Assembly (NCBI GenBank): GCA_019312695.1
Contig: JAFDCT010000158.1
Location: 1-9,779 of the forward strand
Direction of reading: 5' to 3'
Length of the DNA stretch: 9,779 nucleotides
Source: Deltaproteobacteria bacterium
GTDB taxonomy: Bacteria; Desulfobacterota; Desulfobulbia; Desulfobulbales; BM004
Positions 5,633 through 9,779 of the stretch are shown here, piece by piece (position 1 is the first letter of the stretch; each line of letters opens with the position of its first letter). A program made the translations under genes and the position numbers. The notes beneath the pieces were generated by a model that searched no databases, had not been told where the DNA came from, and saw only the letters and a program-made list of their open reading frames with translations.

Positions 5633-7981
5633 ATGGTTAGTTCACAAACATTCTCGGATTTACTTGGTGCAGGTTACAAGGAAGCTGTTGTCATTCTTTC
5701 CAGAGATCTCAAGATCATCAGTGCCAACGAGACATTTCTAAAGGATAACAATGTCAACCTGCAGGATGTTGAAGGTAAGGCATGTCACGAAGTTTTAAAA
5801 TCCTGTATGAACTTCTGCAGAGAACAGACTGATGAATGTCCACTGTACGAAGCACTTTCCACCCAAAAACCGGTAAGTGTCACGCACCAGGATGTCATCA
5901 TCGATAATGACCCGCATCATTACAAGATCGATATATATCCTGTTATTGGCAAAAGCAGGGATGACACCTATTTTCTGCATATCGCACGCGATATAACCAA
6001 CCGTATTGAAGAGGAGCGGCTGAAGGACAACATGTGGATGGAAATATTAAGCCGCATGGAGAGCCTTTATGCAGCCATGGTTGCCGGTAACGAAAATATA
6101 GAGCATATCCGCGGTGAAATTGACCAGCTCACCGAAGTTGTCCCTCTTGCCGTAGTTGGCTGGGATCTTAAAGGAAAAATCACCAGCTGGAATTCCAATG
6201 CGGAAATCCTTTTCGGACGACCTGCTTCGGAGGTTATTGGCAAGCCTTTTATTGACTTTTTTGCCAGCGGCAAATCGCAGAAAAAATTTTCAGATATCAT
6301 GAATGTCATCAAAATGGGGCAGACTGAAATTTACTCCCTGGCAGAAAACAGGACGGCCTCAGGGCATATTATTACCTGCGAGTGGTACCATAACGTTTTT
6401 AAGTTTGATGACATGGGAGAAATATCTGCCTGTCTTTCCATGGGGCAGGATATGACAGAACGCCTAAATGCTGAAAACGAGGTCGAGAAACTTCAAACTC
6501 AGCTTGGGGCAATTCTAAATGCCACAGGTGACGCAATAGTCGGCATGAATAATCTCAGGCGCATAACCCTGTGGAATCCTGCGGCGGAAAAACTTTTTGG
6601 CTGGCTTGCCAGGGAAGTGCAGGGACGAGAGATCGAGATGCTTATCCCTGCTGATCAGCGCGAAAGCCAGGCGCAGCAATTCAAAAAATTCATTGAAGGG
6701 CAAGAGCAGAAGAAGAACAGAAAAATCACCTTTGAAACCCTGGCGCTGCGCCGAGACGGTATCACAGTTCCAGTTGAAATCACTCTGTCGTCAGCCCTTA
6801 TCGGGGACAAGCTCAGCGGTTTCGCAGTATTTCACGAAATTACCGAAAGAAAACATGTTGAAAAAATCCTGGTACAGTCTGAAAAAATGCGGTCACTGGG
6901 AGAGATGGCAAGCGGTATAGCCCATGACTTTAACAACAGCCTGACAACGATCCTGGGTAACATCAAACTGCTCAAGGAAACAGTCAATGATGATAAAATT
7001 ATTGAGAAACTCAATGCTATTGACATGGCAGCTCATCAGGGAGCTGCAACGATCGCCGGTCTGCAGGGGTTCAGCCGCACTTCTGAAGCTGAACATAAAC
7101 AACTTGAACTCCTCTCTGTAAAATCGCTGATTGAGGAAGTACGCAATCTTACCCGTTTTCGCTGGAAGGATCTGCCCCAGAAAGAAGGATTCACCATAGA
7201 GTTCACGACTGAAGTCGAAGATGAACCGGCTCTTCATATTAATGGCTCTGATTTCAAGGAAATGCTGACAAATCTCATCTTCAACGCTGTGGATGCCTTG
7301 CCCCATGGCGGCCATATCCATATCAGCGCCAGGCAAAAGGATGATAAGGTTGTACTGGCAGTACAGGACAACGGTGCCGGCCTTTCGAAAGAGGATGCCG
7401 CCCACATTTTTGACCCCTATTTTACGACAAAAGGCAGGGGGCATGCCGGTCTGGGGTTAAGTATTGTCAAGCGGTTTATTGAACGTCACGGCGGAACCAT
7501 TGAGATCGAAAGCGTCAAAGGAGCAGGATCAGCTTTCAAGGTTGAATTTCCCCTGCTCACTACAACAGGTCCTGAAAAGCTCGCAATCAGAGAAAAAAAT
7601 CTAAAGCCTATCCAGCTCCATATCCTGGTTATTGATGATGAGCCCCTGGTTCGCAGTCTTCTCAAGCAGGTATTGGAAAACAGGGGGCATATGGTCACGG
7701 AAGCCGGCAACGGCCAGGAAGGAATCCGCTGCTTCCGTAATAACAACTTTGACCTTGTTATCACTGATCACGGCATGCCTGTCATGAATGGCCTGGACAC
7801 CGCCTTCCGTATAAAAAAACATAACCCTCTTACACCGGTTGTGCTTATCACCGGCAGGCAAGCGGAAAATGATGCTGCTTTTCAGAAGCCCAGCGGAATA
7901 GATGAGTTTATTACAAAGCCATTTGACCTGGAAAAACTCATTGATATTGTTGAAGATTATGGGCGCAAAACCAAGAAATGA
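5633..7981 (+). CDS. PAS-PAS-PAS hybrid sensor histidine kinase with C-terminal receiver (HupT/HoxJ-like)
   Basis: Soluble 782-residue kinase with no membrane segment. Domains in order: PAS1 (about 12-125) with Cys51, 58, 62 and 69; a helical linker (126-168); PAS2 (166-278); PAS3 (288-404); HisKA (415-482) with phospho-acceptor His431 in GIAHDFNN; HATPase (535-640) with N547/N551, DNGAG (579-583) and the GRGHAGLGLSIV lid box (601-612); and a receiver (662-777) with Asp668/Asp669, phospho-acceptor Asp712, Thr740 and Lys762. All catalytic residues are present. The linker MWMEILSRMESLYAAMV resembles the segment before the PAS of HupT/HoxJ kinases. It lies 29 bases after the large subunit and probably receives the H2 signal from it. 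ATG 5633 is the only sensible start (next Met is residue 59) but has no Shine-Dalgarno sequence. No DNA-binding output is attached, so the final effector is not visible. Confidence 0.92.
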   Translation: MVSSQTFSDLLGAGYKEAVVILSRDLKIISANETFLKDNNVNLQDVEGKACHEVLKSCMNFCREQTDECPLYEALSTQKPVSVTHQDVIIDNDPHHYKIDIYPVIGKSRDDTYFLHIARDITNRIEEERLKDNMWMEILSRMESLYAAMVAGNENIEHIRGEIDQLTEVVPLAVVGWDLKGKITSWNSNAEILFGRPASEVIGKPFIDFFASGKSQKKFSDIMNVIKMGQTEIYSLAENRTASGHIITCEWYHNVFKFDDMGEISACLSMGQDMTERLNAENEVEKLQTQLGAILNATGDAIVGMNNLRRITLWNPAAEKLFGWLAREVQGREIEMLIPADQRESQAQQFKKFIEGQEQKKNRKITFETLALRRDGITVPVEITLSSALIGDKLSGFAVFHEITERKHVEKILVQSEKMRSLGEMASGIAHDFNNSLTTILGNIKLLKETVNDDKIIEKLNAIDMAAHQGAATIAGLQGFSRTSEAEHKQLELLSVKSLIEEVRNLTRFRWKDLPQKEGFTIEFTTEVEDEPALHINGSDFKEMLTNLIFNAVDALPHGGHIHISARQKDDKVVLAVQDNGAGLSKEDAAHIFDPYFTTKGRGHAGLGLSIVKRFIERHGGTIEIESVKGAGSAFKVEFPLLTTTGPEKLAIREKNLKPIQLHILVIDDEPLVRSLLKQVLENRGHMVTEAGNGQEGIRCFRNNNFDLVITDHGMPVMNGLDTAFRIKKHNPLTPVVLITGRQAENDAAFQKPSGIDEFITKPFDLEKLIDIVEDYGRKTKK

Positions 7982-8218
7982 TAGGTACAGTGGCACCAAA
8001 TGCACCATGGGAGAGAATCTATTTACAGCCTGCCAGCGGACTATGAAATTAATTATTCAAATATCCTAAAGAATTACCCACAAAGAAAGCAAACTGGAAT
8101 TCACCATTTATCAAGAAATTTCACCGCTACGGTTCGCCCATTTCCCCCAAGGCATATAAGTACAGATCAGGCCCCACCTTGGGAGAATACACCTTAAGAT
8201 CACCTCAGGATCTCTTTC
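7982..8218. other. Convergent intergenic gap with inverted repeats, no credible gene
   Basis: The kinase and the leftward fusion gene end towards each other here. A reading frame at 8000-8197 is low-complexity and has no family resemblance, so I do not call it. Two inverted repeats are visible: 11-base arms at 8142-8152 and 8177-8187 (10 of 11 paired, 24-base loop), and AGATC/GATCT at 8197-8201 and 8209-8213 followed by CTTTC, a weak candidate terminator for the kinase operon. Confidence 0.45.
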
Positions 8219-8220
8219 AC

Positions 8221-8240
8221 AAAAACTGCCAGGTCCTGGC
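8221..8240 (-). terminator. Rho-independent terminator of the AAA+/Fe-S membrane gene
   Basis: Read on the minus strand, GCCAGGACCTGGC (8240-8228) forms a 5-base stem (GCCAG/CTGGC) with a GAC loop and is followed within two bases by TTTTT (8225-8221). It begins 23 bases after the stop of the leftward gene, the expected place. The stem is short, so strength may be modest. Confidence 0.6.
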
Positions 8241-8263
8241 TGCCCTATTCCTCAAAGCAATAA

Positions 8264-9779
8264 TTAAAAAAGGATCACAGAAACCACAGCTACCACAATA
8301 AGGGGTAGATGCCGGAAAAAAGGCGCCGCAACTTTTTCAGGTGGCAGTGTTGCGGTAAGTCTTGCAGCGACGAAAAAAGAAAAGATCAGCCCGATAATTA
8401 TTATGGCAATCTGCAAAATATATATGGATTGCATATCAAGTCTGAATGCTATGTGAGGGAATGAGTATCCTACCTGGTTCCCCAGAATTACAAAAAAATC
8501 TGCGGCATGATTTAAAAGCGGCACCAGCCGCAGGGCAATTTCATTTGCATAGACAAGAGGCAGCATGGCCATAAAAAATGTTGATCCGAAACCCTTTCCC
8601 GCTTCTGTGTCAACCATACCTGTAAAAGCGACACCAGCAACAGCAACATGATAGGCAAACAAAACCGCCCCAAGCATCAGTACCCCATATGTCAGTTCCA
8701 TTGAGCCGATATAAGCATCGAACCTTTGCGGTATTGAGGTATGAGCAAGTCCTCTGAAGATCTGGGTCCCCCATAGGAGGGGCACAAACAGGATCAAGGC
8801 TATATCGGCGGACCTCATGTTCCAGAGCTCCCAGCCGGGCGGGCGTAAGTTAAATTGTACTGCAGCGTTTTTACAGGACTTCATACAGTTGCCGCACAGG
8901 ACACAGTCCTGATTAGTGGTCATGGCAAAGGGTCCTTTCCCCATGGAGCAACCGGGAATGTCATCCCGGCCGGAATAGCAGTCAAAACTACTGCATTCAT
9001 GACTGCAGTAGTTATAGTTCGCCCTTACTTCAACAATGGAAGCCCTGGCAAAAGTTGCAACCATTTGGCCAAGGGGACAGACATAACGGCACCAGGTTCT
9101 TCCCTCAAAAAGCAGGGCAAATATAACCGCAGAACCCAGCATTGCAAGCAGCAGCCATGCTGTTTCAGTCGGTCTCTCCCACATATCAAGCGCAGCCTGC
9201 GACCAGAAGATTATAGCCAGGCCAAGAGCACTGATAAAAAATCCAATATTCAAGTACTTTGGCGGAATTTTCCAGCGTTTTATCTTCAGTTTTCTGACCA
9301 GATTACTAAAGTAACCTATGGGGCAGAAGCTGCACCATATCCTGGCCAGAAGCAGACAACTTATTATTAACAGTGGTTCCCAATTGGCCCATACCAGCAG
9401 CAGCGTGATATTTGAATCAGGAGATGGATTACCCCAGATACCAAGAATTACGACAAATACAAACATGGCAGCCACAATAATTTGTGGCACAATTGGATAA
9501 AACGGGCTTTGAAAAAAATTCCTGATAAACTTTACTGATAGAAGATTAAAGGCGCTTTTTCCAGTTATCGGCACCTTTCCGATAAATACATCCTCTGATG
9601 CTATAATATTACCCTTGGCAAAACTTATTGAACGGGCTACGACCTCCTCCAGTTCCCTGAAGTTTCCGGGCCAGTTATAGGCCATCATTTTGTTCAGGGC
9701 CTCCGGTTCAAATTTCAGCGCTGGTTTGTTTTTTTCCCGCCCTATTTCTTGCAGTAGAACATTAATGACCTCCTTGAGA
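8264..9779 (-). CDS. Sigma54-type AAA+ domain fused to a NapH/CcoG-like membrane Fe-S protein, C-terminal part (5' end off the right edge)
   Basis: The frame is open to the window edge, giving 504 visible residues; the ATG at 9688 is internal, not a start. Visible residues 1-65 are the end of a sigma54-activator AAA+ domain: LKEVINVLLQEIG, ALNKMMAYNWPGNFRELEEVVARSISFA (WPGNxREL at 36-43) and IIASEDV. After a short linker come about eight to ten membrane helices from residue 93 to the C-terminus. Between them lie WCSFCPIG (Cys149, Cys152), WCRYVCPLG (Cys230, Cys234), then Cys258, 262, 267 and 277, and the ferredoxin-like CVLCGNCMKSC (Cys292, 295, 298, 302). The second half resembles NapH, NosR and CcoG membrane ferredoxins. 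No C-terminal HTH is present. The Walker motifs and GAFTGA loop are outside the window, so ATPase and sigma54 contact cannot be judged. A terminator follows the stop. Confidence 0.85.
   Translation of the reverse strand, partial: LKEVINVLLQEIGREKNKPALKFEPEALNKMMAYNWPGNFRELEEVVARSISFAKGNIIASEDVFIGKVPITGKSAFNLLSVKFIRNFFQSPFYPIVPQIIVAAMFVFVVILGIWGNPSPDSNITLLLVWANWEPLLIISCLLLARIWCSFCPIGYFSNLVRKLKIKRWKIPPKYLNIGFFISALGLAIIFWSQAALDMWERPTETAWLLLAMLGSAVIFALLFEGRTWCRYVCPLGQMVATFARASIVEVRANYNYCSHECSSFDCYSGRDDIPGCSMGKGPFAMTTNQDCVLCGNCMKSCKNAAVQFNLRPPGWELWNMRSADIALILFVPLLWGTQIFRGLAHTSIPQRFDAYIGSMELTYGVLMLGAVLFAYHVAVAGVAFTGMVDTEAGKGFGSTFFMAMLPLVYANEIALRLVPLLNHAADFFVILGNQVGYSFPHIAFRLDMQSIYILQIAIIIIGLIFSFFVAARLTATLPPEKVAAPFFRHLPLIVVAVVSVILF

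Noticed and set aside
6893..7444. 183-residue minus-strand frame inside the kinase gene
   Set aside because: It lies opposite the HisKA/HATPase coding region, whose motifs are intact; the antisense frame shows no family features.
7991..8004. TGGCAC-like sequence resembling a -24/-12 (sigma54) promoter
   Set aside because: The GG-to-GC spacing is 8 bases, not 10, and no rightward gene follows.
8000..8197. 65-residue frame in the convergent gap
   Set aside because: No ribosome site, no recognisable domain, a composition unlike the neighbours, and it contains the inverted repeats of the gap.
8855..9370. 171-residue plus-strand frame opposite the Fe-S membrane gene
   Set aside because: The minus frame has clear Cys motifs and membrane helices; this one is its antisense shadow.
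9686..9688. ATG at 9688 as the true start of the Fe-S membrane gene
   Set aside because: The frame is open upstream to the window edge and encodes AAA+ sequence (LKEVINVLLQEIG) continuous with the WPGNFREL segment, so the start is outside the window.
1..9779. CRISPR array, tRNA, rRNA or insertion sequence
   Set aside because: No regularly spaced repeats, cloverleaf-like segments, rRNA-like stretches or transposase motifs were seen on either strand.

Overview
The window looks like a chromosomal segment from an anaerobic or facultatively anaerobic Gram-negative bacterium. I lean towards Desulfobacterota (the former Deltaproteobacteria), because a group 2-type [NiFe]-hydrogenase pair next to a PAS hybrid kinase, a Cys-rich PAS domain and a NapH-like membrane Fe-S protein fit that group. 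This placement is an inference from gene content, not from a marker gene. There are nine protein-coding genes, two of them cut by the window edges. I see no rRNA, tRNA, insertion sequence or CRISPR array.

Left part (1-2965): the minus strand carries the 5' end of a membrane-anchored alpha/beta hydrolase. After a gap of about 400 bases comes a plus-strand series: a PNPOx-like flavin-binding protein, an Mth938/DUF498 protein starting one base after the previous stop, class I fructose-1,6-bisphosphatase (fbp), and a small three-helix DUF2721 membrane protein. Two abutting perfect inverted repeats lie at the start of the PNPOx-like gene, and its ATG is inside one of them.

Centre (3031-7981): this is the most interesting part. 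A sigma70-like promoter precedes three genes read as one unit: a [NiFe]-hydrogenase small subunit without a Tat leader, a large subunit that ends exactly at the His of the DPCxxC motif (no cleavable tail) and has Asp in its RIEGD motif, and a 782-residue PAS-PAS-PAS-HisKA-HATPase-receiver hybrid kinase. Together they read as a cytoplasmic H2-sensing system (HupUV/HoxBC plus HupT/HoxJ type, possibly the less-studied group 2c branch). It differs from the textbook system: the kinase carries its own receiver, its first PAS domain holds four closely spaced Cys, and the small subunit has Asp where the second proximal-cluster Cys usually sits.

Right part (7982-9779): a 282-base convergent gap holds a good minus-strand terminator. 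Beyond it, on the minus strand, is the 3' part of an unusual fusion. The end of a sigma54-type AAA+ domain (WPGNFREL motif) runs directly into a polytopic membrane protein with two CxxCP/CxxxCP motifs and a ferredoxin-like four-Cys motif. The membrane redox module occupies the place where a DNA-binding HTH would normally be. Whether it works with the H2-sensing operon cannot be told from sequence, but two redox/gas-signalling proteins of unusual design sit side by side.
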